Source: Candidatus Bathyarchaeota archaeon
GTDB lineage: Archaea; Thermoproteota; Bathyarchaeia; Bathyarchaeales; Bathycorpusculaceae
NCBI GenBank assembly: GCA_026014705.1
Contig: JAOZHU010000035.1
Coordinates: 62,001 to 126,000, forward strand
Length of the DNA: 64,000 bases
Reading direction: 5' to 3'
Both the position numbers and the translations under genes were made by a program. Positions 34,517 to 44,289 of this stretch are shown here, one piece after another (position 1 is the first letter of the stretch; each line of letters starts with the position of its first letter). A model generated the notes under the pieces. The model searched no databases and was not told the origin of the DNA. It saw only the letters and a list, made by a program, of their open reading frames with translations.

Positions 34517-35758
34517 TTAAAGCAGTGCTTCGTAGATTTTCGCGGTTTCCTCAGCCACTTTTCGCCACGTGAAATACTCCAGCACCCGTTTGCGTCCGTT
34601 TTCACCCCAGTTTCTCGCTTTCTCAGGGTTGCGAAGGGCTTCTTTTATGCCCCAAGCTATGTCCGCTGGGTCTTCGCCGTTGACGTGCACACCGTTTTGC
34701 TCTGGACCAGAACTTATTACTTGTTCTCTGAAGCCTACTACGTCACGTGCGCCCACCACTACGGGTTTCTCCATTGACATGGCTTCTAAACTGACTATGC
34801 CGAATGGTTCGTAAACTGATGGGAAAACGCAAACGTCGGAGGCAGCGTAATGCAGTATGCGCTCGTCTTCGGGAACAAAGTCGAAGCGGTAGACGATTTT
34901 GTCTTTTATGCCCAGTCTATCCGCCGTTTCCACGATGTCGTTTTGCTGTTCACCCATCCCTAAAATCACAAGTTTCGTGTTCGGATATTCACGCAGAACA
35001 CTGGGCATTGCCTGCAAGAGGTTTCTCACGCCTTTCACCCATGTGAGCCGCCCCACGAAAAGCAACATCGTCCAGTCCTCTGGTACGCCGTATTCTCTTC
35101 GGATTCTCTCCACTTCTTCTTTCTTGCATTTCCGTGGGTCATAGCGCTCTGCATCTACGCCGTTCCAAACCGCGCTGATTTTTGACAACGGCCAACCGTG
35201 CTTCGCCAAGTCTTGCTGCATAGCGTAGCTCACAGTAATTATCCTATCAGCTTTATTCGCCATAGCCCATTCCAAATGCGAAACTACCTCGGAGCCATGT
35301 CCACCGCTTCTTCCCCATTCAGTGCTGTGCACGTGGAAAACCACGGGAATTTTTGATTCGTTCTTGATTACAAGACCTGCGATGCTGCTTAGCCAGTCAT
35401 GCACGCAGACAACATCAAAATGGTATTTTTCTTTCTTTATCAGCCCGTTGAGGAATTTTGTTGCACTTAGGATGTTGTAGATGAAGATGTCATTGAAAAG
35501 CTTAATGTTGGTGCCCCACTTTTTCAGGTCGTCAACGACGAACATGGGGAAAACGTTGCCCGCGTCAGCTATGAGGGGTCTGTGCACTTCCACGCCCCGC
35601 AGAATTTCTCTGGTTTTCAGATTGCCCGAATTAAGCGTAAAAACTGAAACGTCATGTCCTATATCCACGAACTCATGAGTTATGTACTCAGCATACGTGC
35701 CTAAACCGCCTACCAGTTTAGGTGGGTACTCCCAAACAAAAAACCCAATCCTCAACAC
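34517..35758 (-). CDS. GT4/GT5-type glycosyltransferase
   Basis: A 413-aa glycosyltransferase of GT-B fold. N-terminal FFVWEYPPKLVGGLGTYAEY (acceptor Gly-rich loop), middle FVGRLTWVKGVRNLL, and C-terminal EPFGIVSLEAM with the E-x7-E type nucleotide-sugar motif. Close to archaeal glycogen-synthase-like and GT4 enzymes. It may use ADP- or UDP-glucose. Pfk and apgM nearby suggest carbohydrate metabolism, but glycan synthesis is equally possible. ATG 35758. Convergent with pfkA. Confidence 0.82.
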   Translation of the reverse strand: MLRIGFFVWEYPPKLVGGLGTYAEYITHEFVDIGHDVSVFTLNSGNLKTREILRGVEVHRPLIADAGNVFPMFVVDDLKKWGTNIKLFNDIFIYNILSATKFLNGLIKKEKYHFDVVCVHDWLSSIAGLVIKNESKIPVVFHVHSTEWGRSGGHGSEVVSHLEWAMANKADRIITVSYAMQQDLAKHGWPLSKISAVWNGVDAERYDPRKCKKEEVERIRREYGVPEDWTMLLFVGRLTWVKGVRNLLQAMPSVLREYPNTKLVILGMGEQQNDIVETADRLGIKDKIVYRFDFVPEDERILHYAASDVCVFPSVYEPFGIVSLEAMSMEKPVVVGARDVVGFREQVISSGPEQNGVHVNGEDPADIAWGIKEALRNPEKARNWGENGRKRVLEYFTWRKVAEETAKIYEALL

Positions 35759-35942
35759 AAACCCCCATAAGATACGAATATAAATCTAATCGCTCCAAGC
35801 GTATTTATAGCTTCTTTAGTCTGAATTAATCATACAAGTAACAAATCCGCTGCTTTACCGTCAAAGAATGCAATCACCTATACAGTTATAAAAAAGGAAA
35901 CCCTTCACCATTACAGTTAACACATTCAAGCTTTGTGGAACA

Positions 35943-37394
35943 ATGAGCGAACCCATTTCTTACAAAATAGCAACTGAAGTTCCACCCAGTTACATAGAAA
36001 AACTAGTAAGCTTCATCTACACTCAATATTTGCTGCCGCAGAAAGAACGCTTCGCTTACCTATCCAGAGAAGCCACAGAAAACGGTACCTTACTTTCGTA
36101 TGTGACTCTTGACAAGCAGGGAAAACCACTTGTACAAGTGCAGATTCGAGGCGCCACGCCGCTAGAAGTAACGCTAACGCCGGCTGCTACATCGGTGCCA
36201 ACCGCCGCCTTCGATGAGGCAAGACAGGACATAGTCATCGCCGTACAGTTCTTTGAGGAAAGGGTTAGGAAAACAACATTGTACTTTGCGTGGCGAGAAG
36301 GCGAAAACATCGTCCCAGAAACCGTCAAGAAACAGGAAAAATCCTTTCAAAGACTGTTTCTTGAAACACAAATCCTCTTTTTCATCATATTCATAATCTT
36401 CGGCATGGCATTGTTCACAGTCATATCCACGCTGTTCCCAGAAGCGTTCTGGATTGCGCCAATACTGCTCATAGCAATACAGTTCGTGCTCGTATTCCAC
36501 TCCAGCAAATTCATCGCGAGAACCGCAGACTGGCACATCACAGAAACCAACCCAATCATCCAATTTCTTGAATACCGCTTGCCCTCGTCAATTCACGACG
36601 GATTCACGCCAACTTTTTCATCAGACCAGTTAGTGGCAATAAAAAAAGAAATATACGAAGAAATACTTGCCAAGCGAGGCGAAATTGACTGCGAAGCGGC
36701 ACAGAAAGTCTTCGCAAAACACGGCATAACCTGCGACCCAGAAAACTTGGCAACCAAAAAAGTAAACGTTTACGCGCTGGTGAAAAGAACCGCGGACAAA
36801 TTCGGCTTCTCGATTCCTAACATCGTGGTGTCTAACACGATGGTGCCGAACGCTGCAGCAGCAGGTCCCAGCCCAAGCCGCGGCATAGTCTTACTGACAA
36901 CAGGCATTCTTGTTCAGCTTGAGGAAGAAGAGGTTGTTAGCGTACTGGGACACGAGTTTGGGCACCTCAAAGGACGAGACCCGCTTATCCTCTACGGGCT
37001 AACTGCTTCAGAATTCCTCTTCAGATTCTACGTGTTGTTCCCGCTTTTCCCCTTCATCTTCTCGTCTTTCCTGTTCCTAATCTACTTCTGGGCTGTAATG
37101 ACAGGCATATTCTTCATAGCCAAATTCTTCGAAGCACGCGCTGACCTTGTGTCCGCCATCAAAATGGGCCAGCCTGAAGTGTTAGCCACCGCCCTAGAAA
37201 AAATCGGCTTCCAAAGATTACTGTACGAGAGAACCCCGTCTTTCCGCCTTCAAGGCTGGCTAGGCTTGGATGCGCATCCGCCAATATCCTTCAGAGTTAA
37301 CCGCCTAAACAAGCTTGAAACACCAGTGAAAACGCGGCACCCACTAATTCAGTCTATCAGAGATGTCCTCTCAGGATTCATCAAGAGCCTTTAA
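35943..37394 (+). CDS. M48-family membrane metalloprotease (HtpX-like)
   Basis: A 483-aa protease. Zn motif HEFGH at residues 337-341 and a downstream EARAD (third ligand E). Two membrane segments at about 140-185 and further ones around 355-405. The active site faces the cytosol in HtpX relatives. The N-terminal 130 residues are an extra domain with an alpha/beta look, not present in bacterial HtpX. Likely membrane protein quality control. ATG 35943. Confidence 0.88.
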   Translation: MSEPISYKIATEVPPSYIEKLVSFIYTQYLLPQKERFAYLSREATENGTLLSYVTLDKQGKPLVQVQIRGATPLEVTLTPAATSVPTAAFDEARQDIVIAVQFFEERVRKTTLYFAWREGENIVPETVKKQEKSFQRLFLETQILFFIIFIIFGMALFTVISTLFPEAFWIAPILLIAIQFVLVFHSSKFIARTADWHITETNPIIQFLEYRLPSSIHDGFTPTFSSDQLVAIKKEIYEEILAKRGEIDCEAAQKVFAKHGITCDPENLATKKVNVYALVKRTADKFGFSIPNIVVSNTMVPNAAAAGPSPSRGIVLLTTGILVQLEEEEVVSVLGHEFGHLKGRDPLILYGLTASEFLFRFYVLFPLFPFIFSSFLFLIYFWAVMTGIFFIAKFFEARADLVSAIKMGQPEVLATALEKIGFQRLLYERTPSFRLQGWLGLDAHPPISFRVNRLNKLETPVKTRHPLIQSIRDVLSGFIKSL

Positions 37395-37511
37395 AGGAAT
37401 TATTGAAAGCTGCCGCTGTTCTACCGTGGAAAAAATAGGTAGACACACAAAAAAGAAATAAAGCCTTACCTGCTGATACTCCCTCAAGCTTAACGGAGGA
37501 AAACTCCCGCA

Positions 37512-38786
37512 TTGAAGCTGCTCTACGTCGTTATAGATGGCATGGGCGACTTGCCAGTCAACGAGTTAAACCACAAAACACCCTTAGAAGTCGCTGAAAC
37601 CCCTAACATGAATTTTCTCGCCAAGAAGGGCAAAGCAGGCTTAATGTACTCGGTAAGAAAAGGCGTTGCACCTGAAAGCGACGCCGCGGTAATTTCACTC
37701 TTAGGCTACGACCCGTTCAAGTACAGCACTGGACGCGGAATCATTGAAGCCGCAGGCGCAGGCATCGCACTGAAAGACGGCGACTTGGCCTTGAGATGCA
37801 ATTTCGCAACTTTAGGCGAAGGAAACAAAATAATTGATAGGCGAGTGCGCAGAACCCTCACCACCGAAGAGGCAACAGAGCTGAGTGAAGCAGCCAACAG
37901 CGAGGTGAAGCTTGAGTCCTGCCCCGCCAGTTTCGAGTTCAAGAACACATTGGGACACCGCGCCGTTCTCGTAATCAAAGGCAAAAAGAAATGCCTATCT
38001 AGCAACATAACAAACAGCGACCCCGCTTACGCTATAATTAACGGCATCGGCGTGGCGACGCCAAATGCGGAAATGGTTCTGAAAAAATGCTTGCCTACGG
38101 ATGATACAGAGGAAGCGCGAAACGCCGCAGCGCTTGTAAACGAATTCATCGAAAAGACCCATAAACTATGGGAGACACACAGGGTCAACAAAAAACGCGT
38201 TGCAGAAGGAAAACTGAAGGCAAACGTGGTGCTCACAAGAGACGCAGGACACCTTTTACCAAAATTTTTCAACATAAACGAGCGGTACAATGTTAGATTC
38301 ACTGCGCTCACAGACATGACTGCTGAGACTGGAATAGCTGGGCTCGCGGGCATGGATGCATCGTTTCTGCCTCCGCCCTCAGAAAACCTGAAGGAAGACT
38401 GCGAGTTCAGAGTGAGAAAGATAGTGGAGGCGTTGCCGCGTTATGATTGCTTCTACATACACCTTAAAGGTCCAGATGAACCCGGCCACGATGGCAACTG
38501 CCGCCGCAAAGCCAACGTGATTTCAGCCATTGACAAGCATTTCTTCGGGAACTTGCTTAAGGAAATTGACTTGAAAAACTGCGTTATCTGCATTACAGCT
38601 GACCATGCAACACCCTGCGATTTGAAGGTCCACACCGATACGCCTGTGCCCGTGCTGATATCAGGCGGTAACATCAAAGGCGACAACCTCGCTAAATTTT
38701 GTGAACGCGAATGCGAAAAAGGCAGCTTAGGCTTGCTGGAGCATGGATATGAGTTAATGCCGAAACTCATGGCGCTGTTGAAGTAG
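37512..38786 (+). CDS. apgM: Cofactor-independent phosphoglycerate mutase (archaeal)
   Basis: A 424-aa glycolytic enzyme interconverting 2- and 3-phosphoglycerate. It has the alkaline-phosphatase-fold metal site: VVIDGMGD near the N-terminus, catalytic Ser in APESDAAVIS, KGPDEPGHDGN, and TADHATPC. Length fits aPGAM. The TTG start at 37512 is preceded by GGAGGAAAA at about 37494-37502, about 9 nt away. The gene probably has its own promoter. Together with PfkA it supports a glycolytic lifestyle. Confidence 0.93.
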   Translation: MKLLYVVIDGMGDLPVNELNHKTPLEVAETPNMNFLAKKGKAGLMYSVRKGVAPESDAAVISLLGYDPFKYSTGRGIIEAAGAGIALKDGDLALRCNFATLGEGNKIIDRRVRRTLTTEEATELSEAANSEVKLESCPASFEFKNTLGHRAVLVIKGKKKCLSSNITNSDPAYAIINGIGVATPNAEMVLKKCLPTDDTEEARNAAALVNEFIEKTHKLWETHRVNKKRVAEGKLKANVVLTRDAGHLLPKFFNINERYNVRFTALTDMTAETGIAGLAGMDASFLPPPSENLKEDCEFRVRKIVEALPRYDCFYIHLKGPDEPGHDGNCRRKANVISAIDKHFFGNLLKEIDLKNCVICITADHATPCDLKVHTDTPVPVLISGGNIKGDNLAKFCERECEKGSLGLLEHGYELMPKLMALLK

Positions 38787-38893
38787 TTTTTGTTGCATTT
38801 CCGCCTCTCCCGCAATGGCTTCGATTGATGGATTGGATTCAAGGAAACACGCTACTGCTTTTTGTATCTAGGCAAAGACTCAGGATTTTCCTG

Positions 38894-39145
38894 CTAAAGC
38901 TTCCTTAGTACCGATAGCGCCGCGATGACGAGGAAAGCGATTCCAGCCCACAGCAAGTTGCCCGTGAAATACCATACTGCAAACGCAACTAAGCCCGCTG
39001 GAATCAGAATCAGCAGCAGACGAATAAGCATAATAATTATCAAGCCAAGAATTACTAAGCCGATCAGCGCAACGATGTCCAGTTCAAAGCTGCCGAGAAC
39101 CGCAAGAATAATCCCTATACACATTGTGTCCAACGCAATCTCCAA
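38894..39145 (-). CDS. Small three-helix membrane protein
   Basis: An 83-aa protein that is nearly all hydrophobic. Helices about 8-20, 25-52 (IVALIGLVILGLIIIML, LILIPAGLVAFAVWYF) and 60-78, ending RKL. TTG 39145 opens the frame, with ATG 39124 in frame. No known family. It precedes nothing on the strand and may be independent. Confidence 0.6.
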   Translation of the reverse strand: MEIALDTMCIGIILAVLGSFELDIVALIGLVILGLIIIMLIRLLLILIPAGLVAFAVWYFTGNLLWAGIAFLVIAALSVLRKL

Positions 39146-39209
39146 AATAGCAATTAGTGCTAGAATAGTTATATGCTTTTTTCAGCGGCTGCGGCTTCAA
39201 GCGGCGGTT

Positions 39210-39722
39210 CTATGCGGTTACTTTCGCTTTTATTCTCGGCAGCATTTCCTTCTGCATTTGGGCAATTCCAAAAGTCGTAATCCTGAATTTGTCATCAGCC
39301 GTTTTCATCACAACATCGTTTTTTACAAGTTCGCCCAAGCGTGTGCTGGTTATTTTCCCGCTTTTTCCAAGCTTCATCTGCAACTCCTCTTTTGAAAGTG
39401 CAGCGTTTTCCACCATGCCCAACTTGTGTCCCATGTAATTCGCTAAAAGCCACAACAGCAAAGTCTCATTATCCGTCAATTTCGCCTTTGCCACAAGCAA
39501 GCTTGCGCCTTCCTTTGAGAATGCAATCAATCCTTCGCAGTCTTTCGCCAGCTTCTGCAGGTCCACGTTGAGCCAGAGCCTATTCGCGATTTCGAATGAA
39601 GGAATAAATTCGCTGAAGAATTTGCTCAGCAGGAGCCATGCTTCTTCCGCGGGTGCAGAAAAGGCTTTTTCTACATTTTTATATCTTATTTGAACTTGGA
39701 CATTTTCCTGTTTTTCAGTCAA
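39210..39722 (-). CDS. Beta/wHTH paralogue, third of operon
   Basis: A 170-aa protein. The N-terminal about 40 residues (VQIRYKNVEKAFSAPAEEA) match the beta/alpha module of the two upstream genes but are more diverged. The C-terminal half is a winged-helix-like region (LSKEELQMKLGKSGKITSTRLGELVKN, VMKTADDKFRITTFGIAQM). It may bind DNA. Start ATG overlaps the previous stop by 4 nt (ATGA), so the three form a tight operon. Function is unknown. Confidence 0.7.
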   Translation of the reverse strand: MTEKQENVQVQIRYKNVEKAFSAPAEEAWLLLSKFFSEFIPSFEIANRLWLNVDLQKLAKDCEGLIAFSKEGASLLVAKAKLTDNETLLLWLLANYMGHKLGMVENAALSKEELQMKLGKSGKITSTRLGELVKNDVVMKTADDKFRITTFGIAQMQKEMLPRIKAKVTA

Positions 39723-40189
39723 CCCATCTTTCCTCTGAGCTTTGCTAGAACCTCGTCTTCAATCCATTTTTCGCCTTGAATCGTCAGTTTAAACTCGGGC
39801 TTGGCTGGATCAGGCTTGAACACTTGTCCACGTTTGGTCATTTCGTTTAACCTTGCGGGAACCATACTTTTTATTCCGCTGGACTCCAAAAGCTTCTCCA
39901 CTTGCGCCGCAGTGTTCTTTTTGTCTTCAGAAGCGTAAAGCGTTAAACCCACCGCTTCGTAATGCGTGAGCTTCTCCCGCGTCACGATAACTGGTCCTTC
40001 AGTGGTGGCTTCAATTATGCCTTTCAACTGGGCACCTGAAGGCATCAGCCTATTCGAAACAAAGTCAGAAAGCTTCTCCACGAAGTCTGCGGGCATGTTT
40101 TCCAGCATATTTATGATTTCCTGCGGCGTGTCCGCCTCAATGACGACTTCGCCGAAGGAAGTTTTTATCCGCGCTTCAATGCGTTTCAT
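39719..40189 (-). CDS. Beta/wHTH paralogue, second of operon
   Basis: A 156-aa protein: N-terminal module IKTSFGEVVIEADTPQEIINML, ENMPADFVEKLSDFV, and a C-terminal winged helix (YEAVGLTLYASEDKKNTAAQV, SMVPARLNEMTKRGQVFKP). ATG 40189 overlaps the stop of the first gene (ATGA). It shares N-module residues with 40186-40722 and 55587-55985 (F/I..GE.EIE...P..I..LE.LP..F). Confidence 0.7.
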   Translation of the reverse strand: MKRIEARIKTSFGEVVIEADTPQEIINMLENMPADFVEKLSDFVSNRLMPSGAQLKGIIEATTEGPVIVTREKLTHYEAVGLTLYASEDKKNTAAQVEKLLESSGIKSMVPARLNEMTKRGQVFKPDPAKPEFKLTIQGEKWIEDEVLAKLRGKMG

Positions 40190-40722
40190 TTAGCCTTTCC
40201 TCCACCACTTGAAGCTTTCTCTTCCGCAAGTATATAAACAAACCCTGTGTTCGTATTCCAGCGCTGCACTTTTCCTTTTTCTGCAAGTGCGTCAAGCGTA
40301 GCGCTTAACATGCGCCCGGGGTACTTGAGACCATTCGATTCCATGGCTTCTTTTAACTCTTCCATGGTTCGGGGCCGCCATTTGCCCCAGTCGGTTTCTA
40401 AAAACTTCAAGACAGCCTCATCGCAGTTTGCCGGGGCAGCTATCTTGGGGTATTTCTGTGCTGCGGCTTCGGCTGCTGACGTGATTTTGTCTGCCTCTTT
40501 AGCTGGTGGCTCTGTTTTTACGGTTATTGTTGCCACTGTTTTAGGTTTTGCGATTTCCAGAGCTTTATGAATGTTTGTGAACAAGCTTGGGAGGTTTTCG
40601 ATGGTTTTTGTTACTTGTTCATGGGTTCCAGTAATTTCTACTTCATATTCGCCTAGTTTGACGCGGAAGGTGAATCCTGCTTCCTGCTTGTTTTCAGCTT
40701 TTTTGACGGGCAATTTTATCAT
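40186..40722 (-). CDS. Beta/wHTH paralogue, first of operon
   Basis: About 178 aa. N-module FRVKLGEYEVEITGTHEQVT, KTIENLPSLFTNIHKAL, an acidic/Ala linker with Lys/Glu repeats, and a C-terminal domain (LKFLETDWGKWRPRTMEELKEAM, MLSATLDALAEKGKVQRW) of wHTH type. The latter is close to the 55587 protein's KLWEENW...LARRGFHYDRTAV. TTG 40734 opens the frame; ATG 40722 is preferred. Possible transcription or chromatin factors; no functional evidence. Confidence 0.7.
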   Translation of the reverse strand: MIKLPVKKAENKQEAGFTFRVKLGEYEVEITGTHEQVTKTIENLPSLFTNIHKALEIAKPKTVATITVKTEPPAKEADKITSAAEAAAQKYPKIAAPANCDEAVLKFLETDWGKWRPRTMEELKEAMESNGLKYPGRMLSATLDALAEKGKVQRWNTNTGFVYILAEEKASSGGGKAK

Positions 40723-40734
40723 CCACTGTTGCAA

Positions 40735-41042
40735 CTTGCCATTATACGGCTAATTCTTGTGGTTTTTGTGTTATGTCACAACTATGGGATATATGCAGTG
40801 AACCTTTATAAATTCATGCGCTTGGCTGCATTTGTTGTTGAAAGCCGATTAGCTTTCGGTATTTCTGGGGTTTAGAATGAGCAAATGATGTTGATCGAAT
40901 GTTTTGGTGCTTGTTGGACTAGTAAGGGCTCCTCTAAACCTTTCCAGTGTAATGCAGAGGTGCTGTTGCGAAAGTTGTATAATTGCAACCATGCATGCTT
41001 TATATAAGGCTTTCCTGTACAGAAGAGTACATTACGGGCTTG
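40735..41042. other. 308-bp intergenic region
   Basis: Contains TTTATAAATTC at about 40804-40814, TTATATAAGG at about 41000-41009, and a GC-richer patch (AGGGCTCCTCTAAACC). No open frame, tRNA or convincing hairpin recognised. The first TATA could drive the beta/wHTH operon (minus strand). Confidence 0.35.
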
Positions 41043-42935
41043 CTACTTCAACCGTTCCTTCAGCAGCCCGCTCACACGGTCAGGAGCAGCTTTTCCCCTA
41101 ACTTCCCTCATGACTAAGCCCATTAGCATGCCAAACGCGTTTTTCCCCAGTTTGTCAATCGTTTGCTTATTAGCGGCAATTACGCGGTCAACTGCCATGG
41201 TCAGTTCTGCGTCAGAAAGCATCTTCAACCCCAACTCAGCCACGGCGTCCTGTACGCTTTTGCACTCATGCGTTGAAAGCCAAGTGAAAACCTCCGCGGC
41301 TGCTTCCTTGGCAACCTCGCCTGTGCCAATTGCCTTGAAAAGGTCTTGTAATTGTTTTTCTGGGACTTGTTCTACTGGTAATCCGTCGCGCTTCAAAGCT
41401 TTCAGAGTCTCGGTAAGGAACACCGCGACTACTGTGGCGGGTACTCTGCTTTCTTGCACCAGTGTTTCGAAAAGGGTGTTGTATTCAGAGTCTACAGTTT
41501 GTTTGGCGAGTTTATCATTCAAGCCGTATTCGCGTATGAGGCGTTCTCGTTTCTTTTCCGCTGGTTCAGGCAGGCTTAAGCGCACTTTTTCGATTAAATC
41601 GGGTGTTATGAGCGATGGGGGGATGTCTGTTTCTGGGTACATTCGCGCTGCGCCGGGTCTTGGTCGCATGTACCTTGTTGTGCCGTCTGCGTTTGCGGCT
41701 CGGGTTTCGGCGGGTACTCCGCTTATGGCTTCTCGTGCTCTTTCTACTGCTGCTTTCAAGGCGTCTATGGTGTTTTCTGCTGTGTCTGCAACGAAAACCA
41801 CGGCGTCGTCTTCATTGGCGTTCGCGGCTTTCTTTAACGCTTCAACTTCTTCCGCGGTTACGCCGTAGGCAGGCATTTCGTCGGTGTGGAATATGCCGCC
41901 GACTCTTCCCCAGAACCGTGCTCTATCCGCCAGTTCAGTGCCGAGGCGGAAGTTGGGCATGAGCTCACACTTTAGGAAACCTGCGAATCCTGTGAGTTTC
42001 ACGGCTTTGACGCAGTGGCGCTTCTCTAAGGCTTTTTGGATGACTTTGCATTTTGTCTGCTTGAAAACGTGTGTTACGTCTACTATTTCTTCGGTTAGGC
42101 ATGAAGGTTCAACTTTGTTTTTCAGTTCGTTGCTTATGCGTAGGAGGTTCAGTTGGCGTTGCACTTCGTACTCCACAACACGTGAGATAAGCGCCAGTTC
42201 CTGTACGCCCTTGATTTCTACCAGCGCACCGTTTGGTATGGATACGTTTAAGTCTTGACGTATTGTGCCTAACCCACGCATGACTCTGCCCGTGTCCCGC
42301 AAAATCTTTCCAATAGCAAAAGCAACTTCCTGCGCTTCCTGAGGAGAATAGATGACTGGTGCTGTTGCGACTTCAATAAGCGGTATTCCCAAGCGGTCTA
42401 TGCGGTATCTTATGATTTTGCCGTTGTCTTCGTCGCCGGTTTTCCGTGCTGCGTCTTCCTCCAAGCTTGCGTGTTGGATTGGGATGGCTTTGTCTCCGAC
42501 TTTTATGCAGCCGTTTAACGCTATGACGCAGGTGCGTTGGAAACCTGTGGTGTTTGAGCCGTCTATGACGGTTTTGCGCATGACGTGCACTTCGTCTACT
42601 GGTTCCGCATTCATCATTAGCGCCGCCATCAAAACGGTTTCGACGGCTTCCATGTTCAGCGGGTGCGGTGGTTCCTCGTCCATTTCCACGAGACAGGATG
42701 TTTCGCGGTTGGCTTCGTAGCGTATGCGTACGCCTTTCTGGAATTCAAAGTACGCTGCTGGGTCAATTTGCCCCAATTCGCTTTGGGTGGGTCTCAGCCT
42801 GCGCAGAAACACGATTTCAGGGTTTTCCTTGAAAAGGTCAGGTTTGCAGTTGCAGAATAGTTTCGCTGCTGTGGCGAGTTGCTGGTGGATTTCTAATCCC
42901 ACCTTTAAGCCTATCTTGGCATAGTCAATTTGCAT
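41043..42935 (-). CDS. gatE: Glu-tRNA(Gln) amidotransferase subunit E
   Basis: A 630-aa tRNA-binding and kinase subunit of the archaeal GatDE enzyme, which makes Gln-tRNA(Gln) from Glu-tRNA(Gln). It has the GatB/GatE core GLKVGLEIHQQLAT, CNCKPDL, YCxxSxLVEMDEEPPHPLN region, DNGKIIRYRIDRLGIPLIEVATAP, MYPETDIPP, and a C-terminal Yqey/GatB tail domain about 500-630. The insert domain about 290-400 is typical for GatE. Start 42935 overlaps gatD's end by 11 nt. Confidence 0.96.
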   Translation of the reverse strand: MQIDYAKIGLKVGLEIHQQLATAAKLFCNCKPDLFKENPEIVFLRRLRPTQSELGQIDPAAYFEFQKGVRIRYEANRETSCLVEMDEEPPHPLNMEAVETVLMAALMMNAEPVDEVHVMRKTVIDGSNTTGFQRTCVIALNGCIKVGDKAIPIQHASLEEDAARKTGDEDNGKIIRYRIDRLGIPLIEVATAPVIYSPQEAQEVAFAIGKILRDTGRVMRGLGTIRQDLNVSIPNGALVEIKGVQELALISRVVEYEVQRQLNLLRISNELKNKVEPSCLTEEIVDVTHVFKQTKCKVIQKALEKRHCVKAVKLTGFAGFLKCELMPNFRLGTELADRARFWGRVGGIFHTDEMPAYGVTAEEVEALKKAANANEDDAVVFVADTAENTIDALKAAVERAREAISGVPAETRAANADGTTRYMRPRPGAARMYPETDIPPSLITPDLIEKVRLSLPEPAEKKRERLIREYGLNDKLAKQTVDSEYNTLFETLVQESRVPATVVAVFLTETLKALKRDGLPVEQVPEKQLQDLFKAIGTGEVAKEAAAEVFTWLSTHECKSVQDAVAELGLKMLSDAELTMAVDRVIAANKQTIDKLGKNAFGMLMGLVMREVRGKAAPDRVSGLLKERLK

Positions 42936-44289
42936 TTGCAGCGTCGCCTCCCTCGTTGCCTATTGTTTCTGGAAGTGTCCGCGGGGAAAACTCGCCAGCG
43001 ACATTAGTCTTTAGCAGCCTTTTAGCTTCTTCTGCATCGCTGGTTTGCCCGAGCGCCCACATTAGTTTGACGAGGGCGGTTTCTGGGAAAACATCCTCCA
43101 TTGGAATCACGCCACGCGCCAGCAAGTCACGCCCCGTATCATACACGTGCATATTTACGCGTCCCCAGATGCACTGGGAAGCCAACGCGACTACAACGCC
43201 CTTCTCGATAGCATCTTCTATCGTGCCAAAGCAGTATTTGCTTACGTGTCCTAAGCCTGAGCCTTCTAAGAGTATGCCTCGGCAGCCTTTTTCTACGTGC
43301 CAGCTTATCACCTCAGGATTCAAACCTGGGTGAAACTTGACTAAGGCTACTTTGTCGCTGAACGCGGGTTTTAGAACAAGCTTCTTAGCTGGGTCGCGCT
43401 TAGCGTAGTCGCTTGTTAGCATGGTTATTTCTTGGTTGTTTACGCGGCCTATGGGCGTGGCGTTCACGGATTTGAATGTGTCTCTGCGGCTGGTGTGGCA
43501 TTTCCTTACTTTCGTGCCTCTGTTGAGCACTATCGCGGTGTCGGAAACCGTTTCGTGCATGGCTATGACGACTTCAGCGAACGGCGCTCTTCCTGCTGCC
43601 TGCACCGCTCCAATGAGGTTAGTTGCAGCATCAGAACTTGGACGGTCTGAGGAACGCTGCGCGCCTACGAGTATCACGGGCACGGGCAAATTCTGCAGCG
43701 CAAAGCTTAATGCTGCCGCCGTGTACGCCATCGTGTCCGTTCCATGGGCAATTACCACGCCATTTACGCCCTCAGCTATGTGTTGCGCTGTTGCTTGGGC
43801 TATTTGTGACCAATGTTGGGGTGTTATGTTTTCACTGTATAAGCTGAGCAGTATCTGCGTGTCCACACGTGCGATGTCGCTGAGTTCGGGCACCACGCCA
43901 TACAAGTCGCTGGCTGATAATGCAGAGCGCACGGCGCCTGTGCGGTAGTCGACGCGGCTGGCTATGGTTCCACCCGTGCTCATAATAACCACCCGCGGCA
44001 AATCGGGCTTCTGTTCCGGAAGCGCAGGCGAGGCAAACGTGGGTTTAGCACCTTTGCCTACCTTCTCTATTTTCGTATCTGGCGTTATGTGGACGCCAAT
44101 GTTGTAGCCGCTCTTCAACTTGATAACCACATGTGTGGTGTCGCCTGTTTCTGAGCGGGGAATAAGAATGCCCTCATAGCTTTTTTCCCGCGTGGTGACG
44201 CGGATGACGTCGCCAACTGCGCAACCTGCCTTCTTAAGGACGTTAAGTGCTTCACCTTTGTAGCCTGAACTATCAGCCTTTGCGCTCAT
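42925..44289 (-). CDS. gatD: Glu-tRNA(Gln) amidotransferase subunit D
   Basis: About 454 aa. An asparaginase-like subunit that releases ammonia from glutamine/asparagine for GatE. Catalytic Thr in VIMSTGGTIAS, and AHGTDTMAYTAAAL with the second Thr-Asp pair, then a Lys in the VGAQRSSDRPSSDA neighbourhood. The N-terminal about 85 residues are the GatD-specific beta domain. An open frame runs to TTG 44352, but GGAG at about 44300 and ATG 44289 give the usual length. It is the first gene of gatD-gatE. Together they replace direct GlnRS charging in archaea. Confidence 0.95.
   Translation of the reverse strand: MSAKADSSGYKGEALNVLKKAGCAVGDVIRVTTREKSYEGILIPRSETGDTTHVVIKLKSGYNIGVHITPDTKIEKVGKGAKPTFASPALPEQKPDLPRVVIMSTGGTIASRVDYRTGAVRSALSASDLYGVVPELSDIARVDTQILLSLYSENITPQHWSQIAQATAQHIAEGVNGVVIAHGTDTMAYTAAALSFALQNLPVPVILVGAQRSSDRPSSDAATNLIGAVQAAGRAPFAEVVIAMHETVSDTAIVLNRGTKVRKCHTSRRDTFKSVNATPIGRVNNQEITMLTSDYAKRDPAKKLVLKPAFSDKVALVKFHPGLNPEVISWHVEKGCRGILLEGSGLGHVSKYCFGTIEDAIEKGVVVALASQCIWGRVNMHVYDTGRDLLARGVIPMEDVFPETALVKLMWALGQTSDAEEAKRLLKTNVAGEFSPRTLPETIGNEGGDAANAN

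Noticed and set aside
39210..40722. Toxin-antitoxin or defence operon
   Set aside because: The three proteins are related to each other and show no nuclease, toxin or antitoxin motif.
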